From NCBI GenBank assembly GCA_030549815.1, contig JAUQQQ010000003.1, forward strand, positions 106,813-170,812: a stretch of 64,000 nt of DNA, given 5' to 3'. Shown piece after piece: positions 8,354 to 17,553 of this stretch. The stretch's first letter is position 1; each line of letters opens with the position of its first letter. Both the position numbers and the translations under genes were made by a program. The notes under the pieces are model-generated. The model searched no databases. It was not told the origin of the DNA and saw only the letters and a program-made list of their open reading frames with translations. Origin of the DNA: a bacterium (GTDB taxonomy: Bacteria > DRYD01).

Positions 8354-8354
8354 T

Positions 8355-11300
8355 ATGGATGAAATAAAGGCTATAGAGGAAAAGATAAAAACTGATATAA
8401 ATTCAGTGGATCCTTCGTTGATATATAAAGTTGCAAATTATTATTTTACTAATCACAATTTGGATGAGGCTTTAAAGTATTATAATTTGTTGCTTAAGGT
8501 TGATCCTAATCATAAGATGGGTTTGTTTGAATTGGGAAGTATTTATTCGAATATTGGTAATTTAAATGAGGCTATAAATTTGTGGCAGAAAGTTATTTCT
8601 CTTGATCCTCATTTTACAAGGGCTCATTTTAATTTGGCTCTTGCTTATTCTAAGCTAAAGAGGTATTCAGATGCTCTTTCTGAATTTCATATAACTCTTT
8701 CTTTAGTTAGGCAAAGTGGAGACCCTGTCGGGTTAGAGAAAAGAATATTACAGGAGATAAAAAGAATTCAAGAATTACAAGCTAATATTGGTACTTCTGA
8801 TTCTGTTCAGGATATAGAGACACAAAGACAATATGCTTTGATTTTGATGAAGAAAGGCGATTTAGATGGTGCTCTACAGGCTTTTAAGGAAATTATTAAA
8901 ATAGATAGCGATGATGTGGTTAGTTTACTTAATCTTGGAATTATATATTATAAGAAGAAGCAATATGAGGAGGCATTGGATTATTTAAGTAGAGTAATTG
9001 AAATAAAACCTGATGATTCTGATGCTTATTTTCATATCGCAAGTATTTATGAGGAAATGGGAGATTTAAAAATTGCTATTGATTATTATAAAAAGGCTAT
9101 TTCTTATAATCCTAATAACTATTTTTGGTATTATAGGATAGGCAGAATATTATATACATTGGGGGCTTATGATGAAGCTATTAAGTATTATAAAAAAGCA
9201 GTTGAATTAAATCCTTTGGATAATTATTCTCATAATAATTTAGGGATGGCTTATTTGGAGGCGGGTAATGTTACTGAGGCTATAAAACATTTTTTAAAGG
9301 CTATTTATCTGGACCCTAATGATTCGTATAGTTACTATAATTTGGCGAAAGCTTATGTTAAATTGGGGCAATTGAACAAGGCTTACAAGAGTATTCAGAA
9401 GGCTATAGAGCTTGAGCAAAAACCGGTTTATTATTTAGAGGCTGCTAGGATTTTATACAAATTAAGAAATTATCGAGAATCTTTAGTTTTTGCGGTTAAG
9501 GCTACTGAAATGGATCCTAATCTCTACGATGCTTATATCCTCATTTCCAAACTCTATGCTGTTGCAAAGAAATATGATGAAGGTATTGCTATACTTGAAA
9601 AGTTTGCTAATTTCCAAAGGATAAATTTGGTTTTGGAATTAGCTCAAATGTATTATATTAAAGGTGAAGTAGATAAAGCTATTGCTACTCTAAAGAGTAT
9701 ATTATCTAATGCTAATGAAAAAGATGAAGATATAGTTTGGGAAGCTACGAGAAGATTGATAAGAATATATTTAAGTACGGGTAGTTATAATGAAGCATAT
9801 GATTTTTGTAAAAATTTATTATCCAGAAAATTTTTAGATAAAGAAGATTACTTTTTGTTAATATCTGTATTTTTGAAGATAAAGAAATATCCTGAATTGT
9901 ATAATATTTTATCGCATATTGATTTAGATAGCGAAGATGGTGATATAATTTTTTACTATGCTTATTGTGCTATAAAGATTGGGTTGTTTGATGTAGCGAA
10001 GAAGTATTTAGAAAAGCTTTACAGTTCTTATTCTACTAAACTCCATATTGCTTACTATTATTTTTATTCCCTCTTGAAAAATGGGGATTATACTTTAGCG
10101 AGGGAGATATTTTCTAAAATAGAGCAGCAAGTTTTTTCTGATCCTTTGTCTTTCGATAATTTGTTCGAAAATTATATAGAATTATTATTTGTTTTTAATG
10201 AATACGATTTGTTGTTTGAGAAATCGCTTTATTTTTTGAATTCTCAAAATGTTGAGTTTTCTCAAAAGCAAAGAATATTATTTTATTTGTTTAAAAGTTT
10301 ATATAATCAGAAGAAAATAGAAAAAATAATAGAATTTGAAAATTTTGTTGATTACTTTGATGAAAAGGTTAAATATATTTTTCTTCTTTCTTTACTAATA
10401 AAGAAAGATTACAGTAGGTTAAATCAATTTATTTCTAATTTTCTTCATGACTTTGAGAAAGAAGAAGTTGATGAGAATTATCTTTTTATTTTTATTATTT
10501 CTCTTTTAAAGCTTGGTTTTTTTGAGGAAGCAAAGAAATTAGCTAAGAAAATTGAAGGTAAAAATAAGATAATTGATTTAAAGTTAAAAATGTTTATCGA
10601 TGTTTATGAAAATAACTTAAATAATGCTGTTGATTTGATAAAAGAAAATCTTGAGGTTTTGTATAATTTTTATGTTATTCTTGGAATTATCTTTGATTTT
10701 GTTAATCGGGAAGATATAAATAAAATATGGAATAATCTTCCTGATTTCTTGAAAGACATATGGGAAGTTTATTCGTTTAATTATTTAAAGATCAATGATG
10801 AAAATTTGAACAAATTTTGGAAGTTGGTTGAAAAGATTGAAAAGTATGTTAGTCAGTTTGAGTTTGTTGAAGATTTATATTTGTTACCTGATAATATAGT
10901 AGTTTATTATCTATATAATCCTGCTCTTTTATTTTTGTACAAACTTACTAGTTTTGTTGATAACTATATGTTGTTTGAGGAGTGGAATAGAATTAATGTT
11001 TTCAGGGAAGTAAGTTTGAAAGAAAGAAAAAAAATATATGAAAAACTTAGTCTCATATTTGAGAAAGTTATTGGAATACATGGAAATTATTACATAACTT
11101 ATCTGTATGCAAAGTATGCTCTTATTACTGGAGATTTAGATAAAGCTATTAGCTTCCTATTTGAGTCTCTTAATTATGATAAATACTTTTATTCTGCAAG
11201 GTTTCTTTTAAGTTCTATTTATTATTTAAGAGAAATGTATGACTTAGCGATTGAGCAATTAATAGATATATATCACAACGATAATGAAATTTTAAGATTT

Positions 11301-12158
11301 TTATTAGGTAAAAATTATATAGCTACTAAATCTTTTAAGCTTGCTGAAGAAGAGTTTAATTATCTTTATAAGAGATATCCAAATAATTACATGTATTTAT
11401 ATTACAAGGTTTTGGCAAATGTATATATGATGAACATTAAAGCTGTTGAAGAATTAGAGAATTTGTTTAAGGAAGTCAGTAAGGTAAAAAGTAGCAAAGA
11501 ATTTTTGGAGATTGCTTTATATTTGGCCTACATATATATACTTACAAAAAAATACAAGGAAGCTGAGCAAATTCTTTTAGATTTACTAAATACATTTAAT
11601 AATAATGAACTTATTTATAAATATCTTGCTATAATATATATTTCTACGAATCAAATACCGAAGGTTTTAAATGTCTATAACATGGGTATAAAGAATATAC
11701 CTGATAGTTCAGATCTTTATTCACAGAGAGGAGTATTGTATTATAAGGCTAATAAATTAGATTTAGCAGAGAAGGATTTTTTAAAGGCTTATGAACTTAA
11801 TAGAATAGATTTTGTTGCGGTAAGTCATTTGGGATTAATCTGTTTAAAGAAGGATGATTATGTGTCTGCTTTGAATTATTTTAAGGAAGCCATTTCGATT
11901 AAACCTTTAGCTTATGATGTTTATACAAATATAGGTAATGTCTATGAAAAGATGGGTAAAATAATAGAGGCAAAGGAGTATTTTGAAATGGCTTATGAAC
12001 ATAATCCATCTAATATACAAAACATAAAAAAATTGATAGAGATTTTGAAAAAATTATCTGATACTTTAAAGTTGCAAATGATAAAAGAGGAAATAGAGAA
12101 AAATCCTTCTTTTGACCCCCAAATTAAATCTGAACTTATTTCCTTAATAGGAGGATAG
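8355..12158 (+). CDS. Large tetratricopeptide-repeat (TPR) protein
   Basis: This 1267-residue protein is built almost entirely of 34-residue TPR units, a helical scaffold for protein-protein contacts. Clear repeats with the W/Y-x-x-G-Y-A-P pattern run over residues 20-140 and 155-460, with at least eight consecutive units such as YYNLAKAYVKLGQLNKAYKS. The middle (about 470-900) is more degenerate helical repeat. Good TPRs return at about 920-1240. No signal peptide, membrane helix or catalytic domain is visible, so it looks cytosolic. It starts 1 base after the gcvT-like stop and ends 6 bases before the next gene. The partner is unknown; the 859-residue neighbour is one candidate. Confidence 0.88.
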   Translation: MDEIKAIEEKIKTDINSVDPSLIYKVANYYFTNHNLDEALKYYNLLLKVDPNHKMGLFELGSIYSNIGNLNEAINLWQKVISLDPHFTRAHFNLALAYSKLKRYSDALSEFHITLSLVRQSGDPVGLEKRILQEIKRIQELQANIGTSDSVQDIETQRQYALILMKKGDLDGALQAFKEIIKIDSDDVVSLLNLGIIYYKKKQYEEALDYLSRVIEIKPDDSDAYFHIASIYEEMGDLKIAIDYYKKAISYNPNNYFWYYRIGRILYTLGAYDEAIKYYKKAVELNPLDNYSHNNLGMAYLEAGNVTEAIKHFLKAIYLDPNDSYSYYNLAKAYVKLGQLNKAYKSIQKAIELEQKPVYYLEAARILYKLRNYRESLVFAVKATEMDPNLYDAYILISKLYAVAKKYDEGIAILEKFANFQRINLVLELAQMYYIKGEVDKAIATLKSILSNANEKDEDIVWEATRRLIRIYLSTGSYNEAYDFCKNLLSRKFLDKEDYFLLISVFLKIKKYPELYNILSHIDLDSEDGDIIFYYAYCAIKIGLFDVAKKYLEKLYSSYSTKLHIAYYYFYSLLKNGDYTLAREIFSKIEQQVFSDPLSFDNLFENYIELLFVFNEYDLLFEKSLYFLNSQNVEFSQKQRILFYLFKSLYNQKKIEKIIEFENFVDYFDEKVKYIFLLSLLIKKDYSRLNQFISNFLHDFEKEEVDENYLFIFIISLLKLGFFEEAKKLAKKIEGKNKIIDLKLKMFIDVYENNLNNAVDLIKENLEVLYNFYVILGIIFDFVNREDINKIWNNLPDFLKDIWEVYSFNYLKINDENLNKFWKLVEKIEKYVSQFEFVEDLYLLPDNIVVYYLYNPALLFLYKLTSFVDNYMLFEEWNRINVFREVSLKERKKIYEKLSLIFEKVIGIHGNYYITYLYAKYALITGDLDKAISFLFESLNYDKYFYSARFLLSSIYYLREMYDLAIEQLIDIYHNDNEILRFLLGKNYIATKSFKLAEEEFNYLYKRYPNNYMYLYYKVLANVYMMNIKAVEELENLFKEVSKVKSSKEFLEIALYLAYIYILTKKYKEAEQILLDLLNTFNNNELIYKYLAIIYISTNQIPKVLNVYNMGIKNIPDSSDLYSQRGVLYYKANKLDLAEKDFLKAYELNRIDFVAVSHLGLICLKKDDYVSALNYFKEAISIKPLAYDVYTNIGNVYEKMGKIIEAKEYFEMAYEHNPSNIQNIKKLIEILKKLSDTLKLQMIKEEIEKNPSFDPQIKSELISLIGG

Positions 12159-12164
12159 AAAAAT

Positions 12165-14744
12165 ATGGAAATGACTATTAGCAAATTGTTTAGAGCAAAA
12201 AAAACTTACTTTTATTTAATTGAAGATTTTAAATCTATTAAAGATCTATATAGTATGTTAAATACTTTAATGAAGGCTCTTAATTTTGAAAGTTATGTAT
12301 TTTCAGGATTAGAAGGTATAAAAGAGGCTCTGGGATATTTACCTATCTTATTAAATGTCCTATTTTTTTTATCTAAAGATGGAAATGATCTCTTTATAAT
12401 TGATTATATAAATATTAATGATAAAATGGTTCTAATCCTTTATCATTATTCCAAAAATGATCAAAATGATATTGATTCTAAAATATCTATTATATTTGCT
12501 GAGATAGCAAAAAATTACAATATAACGTATAAATTAATTAATTTTTTTGAATATGGAGATAATAAATTAAGTAAATTTTTACTAAAAAATTTAAATCTAG
12601 AATTTTTAAAAACATTAAGAGAATACAGTTTTGATCGATCTAAGATTGACCTTGACAAATATTTTATCGATCCTTCTGTTTTTAAAGTTTCTCAATATGT
12701 TTTAAATGGTAGACAATCAGAATTAGGTATTGATGATATAAGATATATGAAAACTTTGGAAAAAAACAATTTCTTAAAAATTTTTATCATCTTTCGTTGT
12801 TCTTCTAATAATACTTCTATTTTTCAGATGAATAATTTAGATAATCTTGAAATTTTGTTAGAAAGCTTTAGGTGTCCTATTTGTTCTAAGAAATTGGCTG
12901 AGGAAAGTAAAGAAATAAATTTAACAATATCTCCTTTCTATGAGATATATTTCAAAAATTATATTTGGTTGAGAAATGTTGTTTTTGATAATTTACTGTC
13001 ATTTAATGTTAGGATTTATGAATATGATAATAATGTGTATTTGTTACAATTTTTTGATTTACCTATTCTTTTTGTGTTTTGTAATTACGAAAATTTGTTC
13101 AGTGCTTTTTCTTATTATAAAGATATGGAAATACTTAATTTGCCCCATGCTTTCTTTTGGGTTATAAATTATAACGATGACCCTATTAATTATTCTATGC
13201 TTGATAAATTTTCAGGAAAGATATCTGTTATAAATATTAATAAGGATAGCTTAGTTAAAGAAAAATTTGAGAGTATTATTGAACAATTAAAAGAAAAAAT
13301 AAAATATTTATATAGCATGAAACAGTTGGAAAATATTACTCTCTTTATTAATTATTCTCAAATGTTTGAACATGATTTTCAATTTGAAGAAAAGGAAAGA
13401 ATAGAAGTTTCACAAGAAATAGAAAAAGCAGAAACAAAAGAGGAAATAGTAGAATTCTTTGAAGAAAAAGTTGGTGATAAGATAGAGGATAAAAAAGAAA
13501 TGAATATGCAACAAGATGTAAAGGAATTAAAATCCGAATTAGTTGATTTGATAGAAATGAAAAAGGAAGATCAAGAAATGAAAACCGAAGAATTAATATT
13601 AGAGGAACCATATGAGTTGGGAAACGGACCAATAATGGAAGAAAAGGTAAAGCCATTAGAAATAATAGATATTGAAAATAAAAAGGAAAGTAATGTTATA
13701 CAAAGGGAGGAATCCTCTTCTATTGAGTATTTTGAAGAATTATTACCTCAACAAATGCAAGATTTGACTCAAGATAAACTTCAACAAGATGAATCTATTG
13801 AAATGGTAGAGGAAACTAAAAATACAGAGATTCAAAATATAATTGAGGAAATAGATAATATTCTGGATAATACTTTTGAAAATGAAAGTCAAAATATTGC
13901 TGTTTCTGATATCCATAATAAGAGTAAAGTGGCTTTGGAGGAAACCGGGGTTATATCTCTTGATGAGTTATTAAAACAAGTAAAAACTGATTTTAAAAAT
14001 ACACTAGAAAAAGATCTTGCTTTCAAAGATTTTACATCTGTATTTTATCATCTGTTGGCTGGGATGAGTAAAGAAAAATTGGCTTTCTTACCAAAGAATA
14101 TAGCTTTCTTTAACCAAAAAATGGCTTCTGAATTTATTGAGTACTATGTTTTAATCTATAGCCCAAGAGGCGTTAATATGGAACCAAAGAATGAAATGTT
14201 GTTTATGACTGTTTATCAACCTATATTAAATTCTATTTATTTAATGAAAGATTATTATCTTGATGATAGAGAAGTTTATAACTTTTTCATTAATCGTGAT
14301 TCTTTATTTTTTAATTTACTTTTTAATGCTGCTCCAAATATTATTTGCTCTTCTTTTGTCATAAAGTCAATGATTAATGGTGAAGTAATATCAAGTTATC
14401 CTGCTGAATTAAGAGAATTTAAGATAGATATTATTCGTCGAATAGAGGAAAATCTAAATAATTTGAAACTTAGTAATGCTATTGAAAATTTTGGTATTTT
14501 TGATCTTGATTTTGAGCCATTGATAGAAAGTGATATAAAACCTTCTGTTGTATCTAAAACTTTTGATTATTATCAATTATTTGCTAATTATCAGCCGTAT
14601 GTTTGGGGATTTGGTAAAAAAGATGAGGGATTATTCATTGCTTTTAGATATAGGAATGCTTTAATTTTAGTAAATAAAAAAGATTTCTCTTATAATGATT
14701 TAATTAGTTTATATAATGGATTGTATCTATTAGAAATACTGTGA
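12165..14744 (+). CDS. Hypothetical 859-residue protein with acidic linker
   Basis: I do not recognise this protein. It has an N-terminal part (about 1-405) of mixed helices and strands containing a single CPIC pair near residue 240, then a long highly charged Glu/Lys/Gln segment (about 408-600) likely to be disordered or coiled coil, and a C-terminal globular part (about 605-859). The C-terminal part has a hydrophobic core and the conserved-looking YQPYVWGFGKKDEGLFIAFRYRNALILV stretch in two pieces. There is no signal peptide. Its stop overlaps the possible GTG start of the next gene by 4 bases. The layout, two domains tethered by an acidic linker next to small signalling-like proteins, suggests a regulatory scaffold. 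Confidence 0.75.
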   Translation: MEMTISKLFRAKKTYFYLIEDFKSIKDLYSMLNTLMKALNFESYVFSGLEGIKEALGYLPILLNVLFFLSKDGNDLFIIDYININDKMVLILYHYSKNDQNDIDSKISIIFAEIAKNYNITYKLINFFEYGDNKLSKFLLKNLNLEFLKTLREYSFDRSKIDLDKYFIDPSVFKVSQYVLNGRQSELGIDDIRYMKTLEKNNFLKIFIIFRCSSNNTSIFQMNNLDNLEILLESFRCPICSKKLAEESKEINLTISPFYEIYFKNYIWLRNVVFDNLLSFNVRIYEYDNNVYLLQFFDLPILFVFCNYENLFSAFSYYKDMEILNLPHAFFWVINYNDDPINYSMLDKFSGKISVININKDSLVKEKFESIIEQLKEKIKYLYSMKQLENITLFINYSQMFEHDFQFEEKERIEVSQEIEKAETKEEIVEFFEEKVGDKIEDKKEMNMQQDVKELKSELVDLIEMKKEDQEMKTEELILEEPYELGNGPIMEEKVKPLEIIDIENKKESNVIQREESSSIEYFEELLPQQMQDLTQDKLQQDESIEMVEETKNTEIQNIIEEIDNILDNTFENESQNIAVSDIHNKSKVALEETGVISLDELLKQVKTDFKNTLEKDLAFKDFTSVFYHLLAGMSKEKLAFLPKNIAFFNQKMASEFIEYYVLIYSPRGVNMEPKNEMLFMTVYQPILNSIYLMKDYYLDDREVYNFFINRDSLFFNLLFNAAPNIICSSFVIKSMINGEVISSYPAELREFKIDIIRRIEENLNNLKLSNAIENFGIFDLDFEPLIESDIKPSVVSKTFDYYQLFANYQPYVWGFGKKDEGLFIAFRYRNALILVNKKDFSYNDLISLYNGLYLLEIL

Positions 14745-14758
14745 AGGTGGTGAAAGAA

Positions 14759-15145
14759 ATGGGAATAAATAATTTTGAAGGAACGGTGGCTTACTTTGTC
14801 ATATCCAGGTTAGCAGGAGGTGAAATATTAGAAAATTATACAAAAGATGAAACTTCTTTGCAACCTTTGCTGGAATATTCACTAAGTTACCTTGAAAATT
14901 TTGAAACATTAAAAAATGATGCTGCTAATTGGGAACAAAATATTTCTCAACATTCGAATTCCATTAAAGTAGGAAAGTTGAATCAAGTTAGTTTTTTTTA
15001 TCAAAATCTAAAAGTTTTCTTTGTTGAAATAAAAGAGGATGATATATTTGTTGTTGGATTTTTCAATAATAATTATCCTGATGGTATTATTAAACTTTTT
15101 TGGAAAGAATACATAGATTATGTCAGACAAAATTATAGTTTCTAA
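14759..15145 (+). CDS. Small roadblock/LC7-like protein (tentative)
   Basis: The ATG at 14759 is preferred because AAGGTGGTG lies just before it; a GTG at 14741 is an alternative. The 128-residue product shows an alternation compatible with the roadblock/longin fold: a strand GTVAYFVISRLAGGEILENY, a helix over about residues 34-65, a turn, then strands KLNQVSFFYQNLKVFFVEI and DIFVVGFF and a final helix. Roadblock proteins regulate small GTPases and are common in bacterial signalling operons. Sequence support is weak and other small alpha/beta folds are possible. It overlaps the next gene by 26 bases. Confidence 0.6.
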   Translation: MGINNFEGTVAYFVISRLAGGEILENYTKDETSLQPLLEYSLSYLENFETLKNDAANWEQNISQHSNSIKVGKLNQVSFFYQNLKVFFVEIKEDDIFVVGFFNNNYPDGIIKLFWKEYIDYVRQNYSF

Positions 15146-15650
15146 CATGGATATAAAAAGTGTCAGAGAATTGCTAATAAAGGCTACGGGTGGTAAGTTT
15201 AGGCTTAGCGATAAAGAATCTTTTGAAAAAAACGTAGAAAAAGTAAAGTTAAGTGCATCAGATTTCTATGTATTTGAAATTAATGAAGACAAAGATATAT
15301 TTAATATCAGACACAAGTTACAAGAGTTAATAAAAAATAGTTTTCAAATTGAAGAAAAAAAGCTTTATAATATTTTACTTGTATTTACTGAATTAGCTAC
15401 TAACATTATAAAACATGCTATTAAAGGAGTGGTCGAGGTTTATATTTCTAAAGAAGGCATATATATACTTTTTAGGGACCAGGGAGAGGGAATTGATATA
15501 GAGAAAATACCTTACATAGCTCTTTCTAATTATTCAAGTATGGAAGATTCTTTAGGATTTGGTTTTACTATTTGTATTAATATGTGTGATTCTATTGATA
15601 TGGAAACAAGTAAGGAAGGAACTAATATATTGGTGTACATAAGGATATGA
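15120..15650 (+). CDS. RsbW/RsbT-like anti-sigma-factor-type ATPase (HATPase_c)
   Basis: This 176-residue product carries a GHKL ATPase domain of the serine-kinase/anti-sigma type. The N-box is FTELATNIIKHAI (Glu91, Asn95), the G1 box DQGEGID (Asp120), and the G2 region SLGFGFTICINMCD (about 144-157). Such proteins phosphorylate STAS-domain partners or sequester sigma factors. The first ~55 residues are extra and may be an interaction segment. The start overlaps the upstream gene by 26 bases; a second ATG at 15147 would match shorter family members. No STAS partner or sigma gene is in the window. The 4-base overlap with uppS places it in the operon. Confidence 0.82.
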   Translation: MSDKIIVSNMDIKSVRELLIKATGGKFRLSDKESFEKNVEKVKLSASDFYVFEINEDKDIFNIRHKLQELIKNSFQIEEKKLYNILLVFTELATNIIKHAIKGVVEVYISKEGIYILFRDQGEGIDIEKIPYIALSNYSSMEDSLGFGFTICINMCDSIDMETSKEGTNILVYIRI

Positions 15651-16363
15651 TATATGTTGATGAAAAAAAGTTAAAACAAATAGATATTTCTAAATTACCA
15701 GGTCATATTGCTTTTATAATGGATGGAAATAGGAGGTGGGCTAAAATAAATAATTTACCTGCTTTTGTTGGGCATAAAAAAGGGTTTTCCAATTTTAAAA
15801 ATATAATTTTCTTTTGTAAAGGTATTGGAATAAAGGAATTATCATTTTTTGCGTTTTCTAAAGAAAACTGGCAGAGAAGTTCAGAAGAAGTTAGTTTTCT
15901 TTTTGATTTGATGGTTTTTTATACTTACAGAGAAATTTCAAGAATAATAGAGGAAGGTATTAGAATAAGGATAATCGGGGATAAAGAAAGTTTGCCACAC
16001 AAAGTAAGAGAAGCTTTTGAAAAGATAGAAAAAGAAAGTGAAGGATGCAAAAATATGATTGTCAATGTTATGATAAATTACTCGGGCCAATATGATGTTT
16101 TACAAGCTGTAAAAAAAATTGTTGAAAAAGGTTATAAATCTAATGAAATCAGTATTGATTTAATTCAATCATTTTTGTTAATAAATTCGCCGGATTTGTT
16201 AATAAGGACAGGTGGAGAAATCAGGATAAGTAATTTTATGCTTTTTCAAATTGCTTATACTGAGCTTTATTTTTCTGAAAAAATGTGGCCAGATTTTGAA
16301 ATTGATGACCTTATTGAATCTATCATAGAATACCAAAAAAGAGAGAGAAGATGGGGAAAATAG
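15647..16363 (+). CDS. uppS: Undecaprenyl (or shorter cis-) polyprenyl diphosphate synthase
   Basis: It condenses isopentenyl diphosphate onto farnesyl diphosphate to make the C55 carrier lipid for peptidoglycan and LPS assembly. The 238-residue product has the signature HIAFIMDGNRRWA near residue 20 with catalytic Asp26, the FSKENW segment, the RIRIIGD segment near 105, and the C-terminal LIRTGGEIRISNFMLFQIAYTE region, where two arginines bind the diphosphate. Length is typical. The start overlaps the preceding gene by 4 bases, and the end overlaps the glycosyltransferase start by 13 bases. Confidence 0.95.
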   Translation: MIYVDEKKLKQIDISKLPGHIAFIMDGNRRWAKINNLPAFVGHKKGFSNFKNIIFFCKGIGIKELSFFAFSKENWQRSSEEVSFLFDLMVFYTYREISRIIEEGIRIRIIGDKESLPHKVREAFEKIEKESEGCKNMIVNVMINYSGQYDVLQAVKKIVEKGYKSNEISIDLIQSFLLINSPDLLIRTGGEIRISNFMLFQIAYTELYFSEKMWPDFEIDDLIESIIEYQKRERRWGK

Positions 16364-17553
16364 TAGTTTTACATTTCTCAGATTGCTTCTATCCAAGAAT
16401 TAATGGAGTAACTGTAGCAATAGAGTCTATATCTTTTGCTTTGAAAAATAAAGATATTGATAGTATTATTTTAGCTCCATCTTATGAAGATGTTGAAACT
16501 ATAAAAATTGAAGAATTACAAGGGATGGATATTATTAGAATTCCCTCTAAAAGATTTATATTTAACCCTGAGGATAGATTTATGTCACCATTCTTAGTTG
16601 ATGAAATTTATAATGAAATTAGTAACAAAATCAGTAATTATTCAACTGTGGTTTTTCTTTTCCATAATATTATGAACAGTTTTGTTATTGGTTACTTTTT
16701 GTATAAAAAACTAAAGAACTCAATCAATTTAAAGAAATCAACTAATTCTAAGATTATAAAAATTGGATATTACCATACTTTTTGGGAATATTATCTCCAT
16801 TATATTCCTCTTCCTAAATTTTTGCTTCTTAAAACTCTTGATTTGGTAGAAGGTATATTTTTTAGTAAAATGGATTATATATTTGTTGCTAATGAGTATG
16901 TTGGTATTAAAATAAGTGAGAGGTACGGTTTGAATGGTAAGGTCTTGATTAATCCTTTACCTTTGAATAAAATATTTTTTGATGATTGTGATGTTTCTCA
17001 AAATTTAGATCATTATCTATGTAAAAAATACTTATTGTATGTTGGTAGGTTAGGTAAAGAAAAAAATTTATATTTCCTATTGGATGTTTTTTATGAGATT
17101 TCAAAAAAAGATGATAGTATTTTGTTATATATTATTGGTGATGGACCTGAAAAAAAGAATTTGGTGTATTATTCTGAAAAGTTAGGTATAAAGGAAAGAG
17201 TTGTTTTTTGGGGATATCTGAACCAAGAAGAAATAAAAAAATTTTATAAATTTTCCACAGGAGTTATTTTTACATCAAAAACTGAAACATTAGGATTGGT
17301 TGTTTTGGAGGCAATGGCTTGCCAATCGGTTATATTTACCCTCAATACTCCTCCCTTTAATTACTATATTAGGAGCGGGTACAACGGATTTTTAATCGAA
17401 GAAGATAAAGAACGTTTCGCTAACAAAATTTTGGATGTTATACATGATCAAAATTTAATTAAAAGAGTAAAAGAAAATGTTTCTTCATATTTTCAAACTT
17501 TTCATCCAGATAATTTTGTGAACAAAATGATTAGTTTGATAGGTGGATTATGA
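16351..17553 (+). CDS. GT4-type glycosyltransferase, envelope/glycolipid type
   Basis: The 400-residue product has a GT-B fold. The N-terminal half opens with VVLHFSDCFYPRINGVTVAIES, the pattern of diacylglycerol or phosphatidyl-lipid glycosyltransferases (MgtA/SQD2-like). The C-terminal half has the nucleotide-sugar site: YVGRLGKEKN near residue 230, IIGDGPEKKNL near 263, and the EX7E-type acidic motif in TSKTETLGLVVLEAMAC near 310-325. The acceptor cannot be read from sequence; its place between uppS and plsX suggests a membrane glycolipid or LPS intermediate. It overlaps plsX by 4 bases. Confidence 0.85.
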   Translation: MGKIVVLHFSDCFYPRINGVTVAIESISFALKNKDIDSIILAPSYEDVETIKIEELQGMDIIRIPSKRFIFNPEDRFMSPFLVDEIYNEISNKISNYSTVVFLFHNIMNSFVIGYFLYKKLKNSINLKKSTNSKIIKIGYYHTFWEYYLHYIPLPKFLLLKTLDLVEGIFFSKMDYIFVANEYVGIKISERYGLNGKVLINPLPLNKIFFDDCDVSQNLDHYLCKKYLLYVGRLGKEKNLYFLLDVFYEISKKDDSILLYIIGDGPEKKNLVYYSEKLGIKERVVFWGYLNQEEIKKFYKFSTGVIFTSKTETLGLVVLEAMACQSVIFTLNTPPFNYYIRSGYNGFLIEEDKERFANKILDVIHDQNLIKRVKENVSSYFQTFHPDNFVNKMISLIGGL

